Notes under the pieces: generated by a model
The model's input: only the letters and a program-made list of their open reading frames with translations
Databases searched by the model: none
Told to the model about the DNA's origin: nothing
Origin: an uncultured Selenomonadaceae bacterium
GTDB lineage: Bacteria > Bacillota > Negativicutes > Selenomonadales > Selenomonadaceae
NCBI GenBank assembly: GCA_905236255.1
Contig: CAJOPK010000066.1
Location: 1-15,204 of the forward strand
Direction: 5' to 3'
DNA length: 15,204 nucleotides
Shown: one piece after another, positions 6,275 through 14,358 of the stretch
How positions within the stretch are numbered: position 1 is the first letter of the stretch
How the letters are laid out: each line of letters opens with the position of its first letter
Program-made: the position numbers and the translations under genes

Positions 6275-6304
6275 ATTATATCAAAATTTTATTTTTTGTT
6301 GCAA
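6275..6304 (-). promoter_or_regulatory. promoter for the CYTH gene
   Basis: On the minus strand TGATATAAT gives a perfect, TG-extended -10 (TATAAT at 6280-6275). TTGCAA (6304-6299) sits 18 bp upstream as a 4/6 match to -35. The transcript would start at about 6268, right at the GGGAGG, giving a very short leader. Confidence 0.6.
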
Positions 6305-6471
6305 AGAAATTTTTGAAGTTCAGTTTTGTTCCCCTTTTCGCAAATTGATAACCCGGTATTCAAAAATTTTTCTCGATAAGGAAAAGGAAGCAAAAAATTC
6401 AACGGCGGGCAGGAAATTTTTTTCAAACAAAGAAAAATCCGAAAGAAATTTTGTAAAAGGAGTTGCCGATT

Positions 6472-7266
6472 ATGAGGTATGACGCAACGAAAGGAATAAC
6501 CGTTCTCGCCGTTGACGACGATGAAGTTGTGTTGAAATTGATTTCTTCGATCGTCGGCAAAAAGTTGCCCTGGAAAGTTTTGACGGCCAAGACCGCCGCC
6601 AAAGGACTTGAGATTTTGAGAAAAAATCCGATACATTTGGTCTTGCTTGACATAAATATGCCGAATGTGGACGGATTTAAAACTCTTGATCTGATTCAGC
6701 ATTATGAAGAATTTAAAGGCGTTCCGGTAATTTTCGTCACTTCACAAACCGATGCAAAAACGGTTGTCCGGGCGCGCACGGCACAGATAAGCGACTACAT
6801 ACGCAAGCCGATCATGCCGGATGAAATTTTGGAGAGAGTTTTCACTTTCATAACGGAAACGGTTAAATTTAAAATTTTGGTCGTCGATGACGACGAAATT
6901 TCCCTGAAATTGACCAAAAGAATAATCGAAGCGTCTTTTCCCTATCAAACCGAAGTAATTGCGGTAAATGCCGCTCCCGCCGGCTTGCACGTACTCGACA
7001 CGGAAGAAATAAATTTGATGATTTTGGACAACGAAATGCCTGTAATAAACGGAATCCGAATGATGGAAATAATGCGTGACAAGGAACAGCTCGGAAAATT
7101 CCCCATAGTCTTTATGCCGGGTGAAGAACTCGATTTTGCCGACCGGCATAAAATTGCGGAATTCGGAATAAAGCAATTCCTTGAAAAGCCCGTTCAACCT
7201 GATGTGCTCATACAGACTTTGATTGAGGCACTCAATGTACAACTGCCGCCAAAATCTTGGAAATAA
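6472..7266 (+). CDS. response regulator with two receiver domains and no output domain
   Basis: The 264-aa protein has two REC domains in tandem and nothing else. REC1 (about 8-128) has the acidic pocket D15-D17, phospho-acceptor D60 (VLLDINMP), switch T90 (VTS) and K112 (RKP). REC2 (about 133-255) has D139-D141, acceptor D186 (MILDNEMP) and K239 (EKP). The switch Thr/Ser position of REC2 reads FMPG, so Pro replaces it and REC2 may be phosphorylated or signal abnormally. Without an output domain it probably acts by protein contact, as CheY-like adaptors and phosphorelay intermediates do. The ATG at 6472 is chosen because AAAGGAG (6456-6462) is 9 nt before it; a TTG at 6463 touches the ribosome site and is unlikely. 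No histidine kinase is adjacent. Confidence 0.88.
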   Translation: MRYDATKGITVLAVDDDEVVLKLISSIVGKKLPWKVLTAKTAAKGLEILRKNPIHLVLLDINMPNVDGFKTLDLIQHYEEFKGVPVIFVTSQTDAKTVVRARTAQISDYIRKPIMPDEILERVFTFITETVKFKILVVDDDEISLKLTKRIIEASFPYQTEVIAVNAAPAGLHVLDTEEINLMILDNEMPVINGIRMMEIMRDKEQLGKFPIVFMPGEELDFADRHKIAEFGIKQFLEKPVQPDVLIQTLIEALNVQLPPKSWK

Positions 7267-7343
7267 ACTACCGGGAGCCTATGAAAAAAGTCTGTAAATT
7301 GACCTTTCATGATAGAATAAAATAAATCACGGGAGGTTAAATT

Positions 7344-7556
7344 ATGGCAAGAAAAGAAAAGTCGCCGCCAATCGTAATGACGGACGGCAAGAGAGAAATC
7401 ATTCGAAGGTTTGAGTACCCGACAAATTTCGGATACAATCGAAAAATCGTTCATCAGGTCAGAACCACGCTCAAATATGTCTCCTCAAAAGACCGCAAGG
7501 AAATTCGCCGCAGATTTGAAGAAAATTCGCACCGTCGCTCGCAATTTCACATTTAA
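7344..7556 (+). CDS. small basic protein of unknown function (70 aa)
   Basis: Not recognised. The ATG is preceded at good distance by GGGAGG, which supports translation. The protein is rich in Arg and Lys (for example RKEIRRRFEENSHRRSQ near the C-terminus), has no membrane segment or signal peptide, and contains no cysteine pair for a zinc site. The charge suggests nucleic acid or ribosome binding, which is only an inference. It lies 77 bp after the response regulator on the same strand, and 36 bp from the convergent LPP20-family gene, with no terminator visible between the two. Confidence 0.65.
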   Translation: MARKEKSPPIVMTDGKREIIRRFEYPTNFGYNRKIVHQVRTTLKYVSSKDRKEIRRRFEENSHRRSQFHI

Positions 7557-7592
7557 CCCCAATGAATTTTTTCGGTTCAATTCAATCTTTAA

Positions 7593-8384
7593 TCAGAAAA
7601 GGAATACGACGGCCGTTCTTGAAAGGAAACCGTTTGACGCATTTGCGGAAAGAACCTTGTCGGCATCGGTTACGCCGATAACCGGATTGGAATTGTTACC
7701 CGAAAGTCTTTCCGCACGAACAACAAGCGGATTGTTACCCGCACGAGAAGCACCGTTCATATCGGAAGCGTAACTTGCCATGCCGTCGCGAATTACGAGA
7801 TCGTAGTCAAGATTTTGATGACCGTAAATCTTTGTGCCGGCAGAGTTCAAAATTACCGGACTCATAACCGGATTGAGTCCCAAGCCGCGACAATCCACCA
7901 CAAGACCGGTGTATTCTCCATCAGTCCGGACGGCAGTCGCGGGAACCGGGAAAGGAACAACTCCCGCCGGACGTTCAAAAACCGCTTCGGCAAGACCGCT
8001 TGAACCAAACATCGGAACCTGCATGGTAACTTCATATTCGCCGTCGGGAAGTTCTCTTTCGGCAACGATTTGCGCGCCCCGCAACATTCCGGAAACTTTG
8101 GTGGTGACCGTATCGGAAGTAACCATCATCTGTTCGACGGTCGTTTCCGCCGAAACTTGAACACCTTTGATCACTTCGACGAGTTGACGCTGGGCATCGA
8201 CTTTTGCCGCAATGCGTGCCATTATTTTTGCCTGACCCGGAGAACCCGCATCGGGCGGCGCAATACCGGTACCCGTCGCCGTGATGACCCGGCTACTCCA
8301 ATCCGCAGCCGCTTCGGCCGAAATTCCCGTCAAAAGGAAAAATGTCGCAAGCAACATTCCGAAAAATCGAAAATATTTCTTCAT
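7593..8384 (-). CDS. exported LPP20-family protein
   Basis: The start is the ATG at 8384, with GGGAGG 8 nt upstream; a longer frame to 8444 lacks a ribosome site and would bury the signal peptide. The 263-aa product has a Sec signal peptide (MKKYFRFF then a hydrophobic core, cleavage probably near AEAA at 24-27). There is no lipobox cysteine, so it is likely soluble and secreted or periplasmic. Residues about 33-125 (VITATGTGIAPPDAG, QAKIMARIAAKVDAQRQLVE, DGEYEVTMQVPMFG) match the LPP20/FlgT-N-like domain. The C-terminal half has the TGLVVDCRGLGLNPVMSP motif that accompanies it in other bacteria. Function in this group is poorly known; LPP20 relatives include outer-membrane and flagellar-assembly proteins. 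It lies 87 bp downstream of the exported hydrolase on the same strand. Confidence 0.82.
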   Translation of the reverse strand: MKKYFRFFGMLLATFFLLTGISAEAAADWSSRVITATGTGIAPPDAGSPGQAKIMARIAAKVDAQRQLVEVIKGVQVSAETTVEQMMVTSDTVTTKVSGMLRGAQIVAERELPDGEYEVTMQVPMFGSSGLAEAVFERPAGVVPFPVPATAVRTDGEYTGLVVDCRGLGLNPVMSPVILNSAGTKIYGHQNLDYDLVIRDGMASYASDMNGASRAGNNPLVVRAERLSGNNSNPVIGVTDADKVLSANASNGFLSRTAVVFLF

Positions 8385-8471
8385 ATAGAACGCCTCCCAA
8401 AAATTTTCTTTACGTTTGGTGTCATGGCAACCGAATTTTGGCACAAATCAAAATAAATGACATCACATATT

Positions 8472-9380
8472 TTATTTTGAATTGTAAGCTACTTTTTTAC
8501 CGGCAGTCAAATCTTTTGCCGGCGAATCCATGAAAGGCAAAATTGCCGCCGCCGTGACTTCATAATTATCCAAAAAAGTTGTGTGCCATGATTTTGGGAT
8601 CACACAAAGCCGGGAATTTTCAATAATTTGATGCGCCCGCAAAACCGTTATAACCGGCGCATGATCGTCTTCGTCGCCGACAACCAAAAGGACGGGACAT
8701 TTTATTTTTCCGAAAGTTTCTTCACCGACCGACATATCGTGCCAAAATTTCATATATTTGTCGAAAAACTCCTGCCAACGCTCCGGTTCCGGACGAATTT
8801 TTTTCTGTTCTTCGATAAATTTTGAATCAAACTTTTCCAAATCCGACAAACTCATTTTGTCCGGGAAAAATCCGACCTGCAAAGTTCCGGCACCGATCGC
8901 CGCAATTCCGGCAACTCTTTCCGGATAAAGCGCGGCAATTTCGTATGCGGTATATGCACCGTCGCTGAAACCCAAAATTTTTACGGACTTTTCTCCCGCC
9001 GCATTCAAAACGGCAACGGCATCGTCGGCCTTTTGTTTGCAGGTCAAAGGAGAATTTCCGATTTCCGAACGCCCGTGACCGCGAGTTGACATGACAATTA
9101 CTTTATGGTTTTTCTTCAGAGCGTCGATAAGTTTTCCCATTTCATAGGGTGAACCGACCCCGCCGCCGTGCAAAACCAAAACCGGATCGCCTTTGCCGTA
9201 AACTTCATAATAAATTTTTGCATCGTCGGCTTGAACATATTTCCCGACTTTCAAATTATCTCCGTAAGGCGTTGAACTTCCCGGATTATCGCCTTGCGTG
9301 AAATATCTTGCGGCTTCACAGGAAAAACCGCCGCAAAACAAACTTGCCGTAAGCAACCCGACAACAAAAAATCTTTTCAT
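8472..9380 (-). CDS. exported alpha/beta hydrolase
   Basis: A 302-aa serine hydrolase with an N-terminal Sec signal peptide (MKRFFVVGLLTASLFCGGFS, cleavage probably after CEA near 23). Alpha/beta-fold features: oxyanion HGGG (71-74), nucleophile elbow GFSDG (S139), acid in VVGDEDDHAP (D237 or D239), and catalytic H266 in SWHTTF. It therefore appears catalytically complete. The substrate (ester, lipid or peptide) cannot be told. GGAGG lies upstream of the ATG at 9380; a TTG one codon earlier is less likely. Only 27 bp separate it from the glmU stop, so it is probably co-transcribed with glmU. Confidence 0.88.
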   Translation of the reverse strand: MKRFFVVGLLTASLFCGGFSCEAARYFTQGDNPGSSTPYGDNLKVGKYVQADDAKIYYEVYGKGDPVLVLHGGGVGSPYEMGKLIDALKKNHKVIVMSTRGHGRSEIGNSPLTCKQKADDAVAVLNAAGEKSVKILGFSDGAYTAYEIAALYPERVAGIAAIGAGTLQVGFFPDKMSLSDLEKFDSKFIEEQKKIRPEPERWQEFFDKYMKFWHDMSVGEETFGKIKCPVLLVVGDEDDHAPVITVLRAHQIIENSRLCVIPKSWHTTFLDNYEVTAAAILPFMDSPAKDLTAGKKVAYNSK

Positions 9381-9407
9381 CAAAATACCTCCGAAACAAA
9401 AATTCGG

Positions 9408-10760
9408 TCAATCCCGCTTGTCTTTCCAGTCCGGTTTGTTTACCTGACGTGCCCGCGCAATCGCCAAATTATTTTCCGGGACTTTGTCGGTAATGGTTGA
9501 CCCCGCCGCAATGTAAGCCCCGTTCTCAACTTCAACCGGCGCAACCAAATTTGAATTGCACCCCACAAAAACATTGTCGCCGATAACCGTTCTGAATTTT
9601 TTCTTCCCGTCGTAATTTACCGTAATCGTTCCGCAACCCATATTTACGCCGCTGCCCATGTCGCAATCGCCGATATATTGAAGGTGTGGAAGTTTTGAGC
9701 CTTCGCCGATATTTGAATTTTTGACTTCGACGAAATTGCCGATTTTAACTTTCCGGCTGATCTTGCTGCCGGGTCTTATGTGGACATAAGGCCCCAAAAT
9801 TACATCGTCGCAAATTTCCGATTCGTGGCAATATGAAAATTGCATTTGTACACCGTTGCCGACTTTCATATCGACCAGGCGCGTATTCGGCCCGATCTCG
9901 CAGTTTTCTCCGATCGTCGTTTTGCCTTCAAGATATGTTCCCGGATAAATTATCGTATCCCGCCCGATTTTGACTTCCGAATCAATGAAAGTACTTGCCG
10001 GATCAATAATCGTAACGCCGTTTTCCATGACCTCGATATTTTTCTTTTGGCGGAGAATTTTTTCGGCGGCGGCAAGTTGAACACGGGAATTTATCCCGAT
10101 CGTCAAATTTTCGTCCTCAACGACAATCGCGCCGATTTTTTCTCCTCTGCTTTTCAAGATCGACAAAACATCGGGCAAATAATATTCACCCTGCGCGTTT
10201 TCGTTTTTGACTTCGGCAAGCGCGTCAAAAAGTTTGCGAACATCAAAGCAATAAATCCCGGTATTGACTTCGCGAATTTTTCTTTCTTCCTCCGTTGCAT
10301 CTTTATGTTCGACAATTTTTTTAAAAGTGCCGTCCGATTCGCGAATAACTCTGCCGTAACCGTCGGCATTTTCAAGTTCCGCAGTCAAAACGGTTGCGGA
10401 CAACTTTGATTTTTCATGCAATTCGACAAAATTTTTTATGAGTTCTCCGGTCACAAGAGGAGTATCTCCGCAAAGTATAATTACGCTCCCCGTCGAATTT
10501 TTGAAATTTTCTTTTGCGGAAAGAACCGCATGACCCGTTCCGAGTTGTTCCGTTTGGACGGCAAACTCAACGCCGGAAATTTTTTCCCTTACAAGTTCCG
10601 CACCCGACCCTATCACGACGACTTCACGTGAAGACCCCGCCGCCTTTGCCGCATCAATTACATGCAAAAGCATGGGTTTGCCGCAGACTTTGTGGAGTAC
10701 CTTCGGCAAGTTGCTTTTCATTCTCGTGCCTTTGCCGGCTGCCAAAATTATCGTTTCCAT
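9408..10760 (-). CDS. glmU: bifunctional GlmU: GlcN-1-P acetyltransferase / GlcNAc-1-P uridyltransferase
   Basis: Makes UDP-GlcNAc for peptidoglycan and lipopolysaccharide in two steps. The 450-aa length is standard. The N-terminal uridyltransferase (1 to about 230) shows LAAGKGTRMKSNLPKVLH (K20) and CGDTPL (D99). The C-terminal half is a left-handed beta-helix of hexapeptide repeats with the acetyltransferase site KLPHLQYIGD (H359) and GTITVNYDG. Two substitutions are seen in well-conserved stretches: HLQYIGD where HLSYIGD is usual, and NMGCGTI where NIGAGTI is usual. Neither removes a known catalytic residue. GAGGAG precedes the ATG. glmU is often followed by prs, but here the next genes are an exported hydrolase and an LPP20-family protein. 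Confidence 0.97.
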   Translation of the reverse strand: METIILAAGKGTRMKSNLPKVLHKVCGKPMLLHVIDAAKAAGSSREVVVIGSGAELVREKISGVEFAVQTEQLGTGHAVLSAKENFKNSTGSVIILCGDTPLVTGELIKNFVELHEKSKLSATVLTAELENADGYGRVIRESDGTFKKIVEHKDATEEERKIREVNTGIYCFDVRKLFDALAEVKNENAQGEYYLPDVLSILKSRGEKIGAIVVEDENLTIGINSRVQLAAAEKILRQKKNIEVMENGVTIIDPASTFIDSEVKIGRDTIIYPGTYLEGKTTIGENCEIGPNTRLVDMKVGNGVQMQFSYCHESEICDDVILGPYVHIRPGSKISRKVKIGNFVEVKNSNIGEGSKLPHLQYIGDCDMGSGVNMGCGTITVNYDGKKKFRTVIGDNVFVGCNSNLVAPVEVENGAYIAAGSTITDKVPENNLAIARARQVNKPDWKDKRD

Positions 10761-10791
10761 TTTTCCAATCTCCTCAAAAACAACATTATCC

Positions 10792-10820
10792 TTCCGTTCA
10801 TATTCCCGGTCGAAACGGAA
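10792..10820 (-). promoter_or_regulatory. inverted repeat in the glmU leader
   Basis: TTCCGTT (10792-10798) and AACGGAA (10814-10820) form a perfect 7-bp stem around a 15-nt loop, between larC and the glmU ribosome binding site. No T-run follows on the minus strand, so it is not a terminator. It may be an operator or an mRNA structure; no regulator can be named. Confidence 0.35.
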
Positions 10821-10889
10821 ATTTTAATCAAAAAATCGTTCGTTTCCATTCGTTGACAAAATTTTTAAACCTGCAAACAATATCAAAAA

Positions 10890-12131
10890 TTACCCCAAAC
10901 GCTCATTTTGTTTGATTAAAGCGTCCTGCCAAACGGCTTTGAGCGGAACATTTTTTTCTTCCGCAAGCCGGCGGCAATCTTCATATTCCGGGCTTATCGA
11001 AACAATTTTACCGTCATATGCGCTGACCTTACATTTGACTTCACCGTAATCCGTAAGAACACGCGCCGATTTTCGCGATGCCTCGATTCTTTCGTCAACC
11101 TTCGTTACGCGCAATCCGATCGTCGTGGTTTCCTCAAAAATAATTTTCGCGCAGGCGGATTTTTTTTCGTCATCAATCAAAACGGAAAGCATTTGAGCCG
11201 GACGATTTTTCTTCATAAAAATTCCGGTCGTCCACACGTCAAGCGCGCCGGCGGCAAAAAGTTTGTCGTAAAGATAGCCGAAAATTTGCGGGTTCATGTC
11301 GTCGATATTGGCCTCCAATTTTACAAACGAACGCTTTTTCTCTCCGTCAATTTCGCCGCAGTAAACCCTCAAAACATTCGGAATTTCAAGATTTAAAGTT
11401 CCGGCACCGTATCCGATTTTTTCCGAAGAAAAATTTTCCGGCAAATTTGCGGAGTATTCGGCAAGCGCATTTACAATCGCCGCCCCCGTCGGAGTTGTCA
11501 ATTCTTTTTCCGCCCCAAAAGAATAGGTTTTAAATCCCTGCAAAAGTTCCGCCGTCGCCGGAGCCGGAACCGGCATAAGTCCGTGAGCACATTTTACAAA
11601 GCCGCTGCCGGTGTTTATTTTTGACACGAAAATTTTTTTGATCTCCAAATAATCCAGACAAATTGCACAGCCGACAATATCGACAATCGAATCAATCGCC
11701 CCGATTTCATGAAAAGTTACCGTTTCCGGCGGGCGTTGATGAACTTTTCCTTCAGCCGCCGCAATTACCGAAAAAATCTTCAGCGCAATACTTTTTACGT
11801 TTTCGTTTAAATCCGAATTGTCGATTGTTTTGCGAATGTCCTTCATTGTCCGGTGAACGTGTCCGGCGTGTTCGAGGCGGTGAATTTTGCGGATATTCGG
11901 CGTATTTTGAATATGTTCCGGCTCAAAATTTTTCAAAAGTTTTACGTCAACGTAAACCGCGCCGATCCCGTTTTTTATTTCGTCTGAAATGTCAATGTGC
12001 CATTCGTCATGCAAATTCAATTTTTCAAGTTCGCTTTTCAAATATTTTTCCGGAACTCCCGCCTGAATACAGGCTCCCAAAAACATATTTCCGCTTATTC
12101 CGGACGCGCAATCAAGATAAAGTGCCTTCAT
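10890..12131 (-). CDS. larC: nickel-pincer cofactor biosynthesis protein LarC
   Basis: LarC inserts nickel, with CTP hydrolysis, into the P2TMN precursor to complete the nickel-pincer cofactor of lactate racemase (LarA) and related enzymes. The 413-aa product is full length and continuous. The LarC1 region (1 to about 260) opens with MKALYLDCASGISGNMFLGA and has a His-rich stretch (HRLEHAGHVHRT, 84-95), VHQRPPETVTFHEIGAIDSI and LTTPTGAAIV. The LarC2 region starts near 265 with VKLEANIDDMNPQ. In Lactobacillus plantarum these two parts are joined by a programmed frameshift; here they are in one frame. The ATG at 12131 has AAGGA 9 nt upstream; a TTG three codons earlier is less likely. larA, larB and larE are not in the window. 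Confidence 0.93.
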   Translation of the reverse strand: MKALYLDCASGISGNMFLGACIQAGVPEKYLKSELEKLNLHDEWHIDISDEIKNGIGAVYVDVKLLKNFEPEHIQNTPNIRKIHRLEHAGHVHRTMKDIRKTIDNSDLNENVKSIALKIFSVIAAAEGKVHQRPPETVTFHEIGAIDSIVDIVGCAICLDYLEIKKIFVSKINTGSGFVKCAHGLMPVPAPATAELLQGFKTYSFGAEKELTTPTGAAIVNALAEYSANLPENFSSEKIGYGAGTLNLEIPNVLRVYCGEIDGEKKRSFVKLEANIDDMNPQIFGYLYDKLFAAGALDVWTTGIFMKKNRPAQMLSVLIDDEKKSACAKIIFEETTTIGLRVTKVDERIEASRKSARVLTDYGEVKCKVSAYDGKIVSISPEYEDCRRLAEEKNVPLKAVWQDALIKQNERLG

Positions 12132-12195
12132 AAAAATCAATCCTTAAAATTCTCTTCAGTAAAAATCACACGCATACCGATTACTTTTGATTTAT

Positions 12196-12236
12196 TTTTT
12201 CTTCCAATGTTTTAATTCCCCTGCAAGAAAATCATC
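12196..12236 (-). repeat. copy B of a 41-bp intergenic repeat
   Basis: It matches 1702-1742 at 34 of 41 positions and lies about 65-105 bp upstream of the larC ATG on the minus strand. The minus strand reads DDFLAGELKHWKKK and then a stop at 12192-12194. Upstream of that peptide the frame is open but has no convincing start or ribosome site, so a short coding remnant is possible but a gene is not supported. Confidence 0.6.
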
Positions 12237-12355
12237 AATAACCGCATTTCCGTTAATTAAATTGTTTTTGCAGGAAATTTTCAATTTTCCCGGAAAATAC
12301 GAATCCGAAAAAATTATGAAAGATAAAAATTCAGAGATAAAGGCAGGGAAATTTA

Positions 12356-14269
12356 ATGAATGAAAAACCGACAATGAGCGGCGAAGAAGTTTTGAAAAAA
12401 TATGACAAAGAATCAAACACTATGGAATACACCGGATTTATGAAAAAATTTGTTGCGGCATTGGCAATAACTTTTTCGATCTTTCAACTTTACACGGCGA
12501 CTTTCGGAGTTTTGGACGCGCAACTTCAGCGCGCCGTACATTTGGGTTTCGGTTTGTCGTTGTCGTTTTTGTTGTATCCGACTTTAAAATCTTGGCGGCG
12601 GGACAGAGTTCATCCGCTTGACGTAGTTTTGGCGATACTCGGGGCGGCAACTCCGGCTTACATAATTTTAAATTATCGCGAACTTATTTTAAGGGCGGCA
12701 CTTCCCACAACGACCGACGTAATAATCGGAGCCGTCGGAATTTTAATCGTAATTGAGGCGGCGCGGCGTGTCGTCGGTATTCCGATGGTCTGCGTGGTTT
12801 TGTTGTTTATTGCTTATGCGTTTGCCGGACCTTATATGCCGGGAGTTTTGGCGCATCGGGGATTGACTTTAAGTCAATTCGTTTCGCACGTTTATTACAC
12901 GACCGAAGGCATTTTCGGAATACCGCTCGGTGTCTCCTCCACTTTTATATTTCTGTTCATACTTTTCGGCGCGTATTTGGAAGGCACCGGACTCGGAAAA
13001 TTTTTCATAGATATTGCAAATTCGATAGCCGGTTGGGCAAGCGGCGGCCCCGCAAAGGTTGCGGTACTTTCAAGCGGATTGATGGGAACGGTTTCCGGTT
13101 CTTCCGTCGCAAACGTCGTCGGTACCGGTTCCCTTACGATTCCGATGATGAAAAAATTGGGTTATCACAAAGATTTTGCCGGAGCGGTTGAGGCGGCGGC
13201 ATCAACGGGCGGTCAACTCATGCCGCCGGTAATGGGCGCGGCCGCCTTTTTGATGGCGGAATTTGTCGGCGTGCCTTACGTCGAAATTGTTCAGGCGGCG
13301 GTAATTCCGGCTTTTCTGTATTTTACCGGAGTATGGCTCGGCGTTCATTTTGAGGCAAAACGCGGAAATTTGAAAGGAATACCGCGCAGTCAACTTCCCA
13401 ATTTTTTTACAATCCTGCGCGAACGGGGACATTTGGCAATTCCGCTTTTGGTAATAGTTTACCTGCTGGTAACCGGATATACTCCCATGCGGGCGGCGTT
13501 GGTTGCAATTTTCCTTTCGATAATCGTTTCAAGTTTAAAAGCGTCCACCAGAATGAAACCCGCCGAAATAATAAAAGGTCTTGAAACCGGCGCGCGAAAC
13601 GTTTTGGGCGTGTTGGTTGCTTGTGCGGCGGCGGGAATAATTATCGGAGTTGTGACAAAAACCGGCGTGGGATTGAAAATGGCCTCCGGACTTTTGCAAC
13701 TTTCCGGCGGCATGATGTTGCCGAGTATGTTTTTCACAATGCTGACGGCAATAGTTTTGGGAATGGGAGTTCCCACAACCGCAAACTATGTAATAACTTC
13801 AACGATAGCCGCGCCGGCTTTGATACAGTTGGGCGTTCCGATTTTGGCAGCACATATGTTTGTGTTTTATTTCGGAATAATTGCGGACGTGACCCCGCCG
13901 GTGGCTTTGGCGGCTTATGCCGGCTCCGGGATTTCCGGCGGCAATGCTTTAAGAACCGGAGTCAACGCTTCAAAACTTGCAATAGCGGCTTTTATAATTC
14001 CATATATGTTCGTTTTGAGTCCGGAACTTTTGTTGACGGAAGGGATTACCGGAGAATTGCTCTTAACATTTTTGACGGCCTTAATCGGAATGATCGCGTT
14101 GAGTTCGTCGCTTATCGGATATTTGAAGGCATCGATGATTTTCCCGGAAAGACTGATTTTGTTTGCGGGCGGTATCATGATGATTAAGCCGGGACTTGTA
14201 ACGGATATTGCCGGAATTGCGATTTTTGCGACGGTTTTATTTTTGCAGATTCGCCGCAGTAAATCTTAA
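12356..14269 (+). CDS. TRAP transporter, fused 4TM/12TM permease
   Basis: A 637-aa inner-membrane protein with the small (4-helix) and large (12-helix) TRAP subunits joined in one chain. It moves an organic solute with Na+ or H+. The first section (about 30-155) is the small-subunit part. Family signatures of the large part are SGLMGTVSGSSVANVVGTGS (240-259), STGGQLMPPVMGAAAFLM (283-300) and later LGMGVPTTANYVITSTIAAP and FGIIADVTPPVALAAYA. Such fused permeases usually pair with a TAXI-type periplasmic binding protein. None is adjacent here, so the substrate cannot be guessed. The ribosome site is weak (AGGCAGGG before the ATG). It is divergent from larC and ends at a bidirectional terminator. 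Confidence 0.93.
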   Translation: MNEKPTMSGEEVLKKYDKESNTMEYTGFMKKFVAALAITFSIFQLYTATFGVLDAQLQRAVHLGFGLSLSFLLYPTLKSWRRDRVHPLDVVLAILGAATPAYIILNYRELILRAALPTTTDVIIGAVGILIVIEAARRVVGIPMVCVVLLFIAYAFAGPYMPGVLAHRGLTLSQFVSHVYYTTEGIFGIPLGVSSTFIFLFILFGAYLEGTGLGKFFIDIANSIAGWASGGPAKVAVLSSGLMGTVSGSSVANVVGTGSLTIPMMKKLGYHKDFAGAVEAAASTGGQLMPPVMGAAAFLMAEFVGVPYVEIVQAAVIPAFLYFTGVWLGVHFEAKRGNLKGIPRSQLPNFFTILRERGHLAIPLLVIVYLLVTGYTPMRAALVAIFLSIIVSSLKASTRMKPAEIIKGLETGARNVLGVLVACAAAGIIIGVVTKTGVGLKMASGLLQLSGGMMLPSMFFTMLTAIVLGMGVPTTANYVITSTIAAPALIQLGVPILAAHMFVFYFGIIADVTPPVALAAYAGSGISGGNALRTGVNASKLAIAAFIIPYMFVLSPELLLTEGITGELLLTFLTALIGMIALSSSLIGYLKASMIFPERLILFAGGIMMIKPGLVTDIAGIAIFATVLFLQIRRSKS

Positions 14270-14294
14270 AATGCGTAAAGTCAAGATAAAAAAA

Positions 14295-14330
14295 GGCATC
14301 CGGAAAACTTTTTCCGAATGTCTTTTTTTT
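14295..14330. terminator. bidirectional terminator between the TRAP permease and metQ
   Basis: GGCAT-C-CGGAAA (14295-14306) pairs with TTTCCG-A-ATGTC, ending at 14322, with one internal mismatch and a G-T wobble. Eight T follow on the plus strand (14323-14330). On the minus strand a run of seven T follows the same stem. It can stop both convergent genes. Confidence 0.85.
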
Positions 14331-14358
14331 ATTTTGCAATTTGATTTCAAACACTTTT

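Noticed and set aside
7281..7325. A 14-codon frame (MKKVCKLTFHDRIK) after the response regulator
   Set aside because: GGGAG lies only 3 nt before the ATG, too close for good initiation, and no conserved leader-peptide feature is visible.
13621..14187. A 188-aa open frame in another frame of the TRAP permease
   Set aside because: It overlaps conserved TRAP motifs in the real frame; its Asn/Arg/Gly-rich translation is typical of a shadow frame.
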